A program made the translations under genes and the position numbers. Below, one piece after another: positions 36,430-36,449 of a stretch of 36,449 nt of DNA (the first letter of the stretch is position 1; each line of letters opens with the position of its first letter). The notes beneath the pieces are model-generated. The model searched no databases. It worked only from the letters and a program-made list of their open reading frames with translations, and had not been told where the DNA came from. The DNA is from DATMER01 sp036266195. Lineage in GTDB: Bacteria > Acidobacteriota > Thermoanaerobaculia > Multivoradales > UBA5704. The stretch covers positions 1 through 36,449 of the forward strand of contig DATANP010000299.1 in assembly GCA_036266195.1 (NCBI GenBank). Direction: 5' to 3'.

Positions 36430-36438
36430 AATATAGCA
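36430..36438 (-). promoter_or_regulatory. Candidate extended -10 promoter of the RRM-aminotransferase operon
   Basis: On the minus strand TGCTATATT forms an extended -10 element (TGn plus TATATT, five of six). The -35 would lie beyond the window edge. Transcription would start near 36423, leaving a leader of about 119 nt. Confidence 0.45.
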
Positions 36439-36449
36439 GAGTGTTCCGG

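Overview
The window is a very GC-rich bacterial chromosome segment with dense coding on both strands. The gene content suggests an Acidobacteriota-like organism, perhaps Thermoanaerobaculia-like. The pointers are a TIGR02999-type sigma factor next to a Ser/Thr kinase, a giant kinase-ATPase-TPR regulator, an Rpn-type nuclease remnant and a CCCCCTCTCCC-type intergenic palindrome. This placement is an inference from content, not a phylogeny. Bases 1-78 hold nothing I can name, and I see no tRNA, rRNA, CRISPR array or intact insertion sequence.

Layout. (1) 79-2321 (-): an ECF sigma factor and its membrane Ser/Thr kinase. Upstream lies a 12-unit 21-bp minisatellite (2381-2632), then an atypical cyclopropane-synthase-like methyltransferase (2635-3759, -). 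(2) 3965-7978 (+): a kinase / degenerate cyclase / AAA ATPase / TPR protein, separated from the next locus by a large perfect inverted repeat (8000-8167). (3) 8168-17239: a cyanophycin locus with two complete cphB-cphA operons in tandem on the minus strand. Between them, on the plus strand, is a gene for a stand-alone Mur-ligase that looks like a cyanophycin synthetase with its ATP-grasp domain cut out. (4) 17297-20388 (+): an exported M16 zinc protease and a broken Rpn-family nuclease gene. (5) 20442-23660 (+): a four-gene overlapping operon with a DoxX-BtaA(DUF3419) fusion, a DUF2071 protein, a membrane-anchored methyltransferase-like protein and a small four-helix membrane protein; membrane-lipid chemistry is suspected. 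(6) 32340-23690 (-): a seven-gene sulfate-uptake operon (CysA-UspA fusion, OprP-type porin, sulfate-binding protein, CysT, CysW) ending in a histidine kinase and a response regulator. (7) 32466-34516 (+): a lipoprotein alpha/beta hydrolase and a THUMP RNA methyltransferase. (8) 36304-34513 (-): a glycine-rich RRM protein with a long structured leader, followed by a class V aminotransferase.

The strongest candidate for an undescribed system is the cyanophycin locus. Two synthetases that both keep the N-domain HxxEH motif, two cyanophycinases with intact catalytic triads, and one synthetase-derived ligase lacking the backbone-extending domain together suggest a polymer or side-chain chemistry beyond ordinary Asp-Arg cyanophycin. 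Next come the DoxX-BtaA operon, the CysA-UspA fusion, and the sigma-kinase pair in which the acidic region-2.2 motif is replaced by a Thr-containing one.
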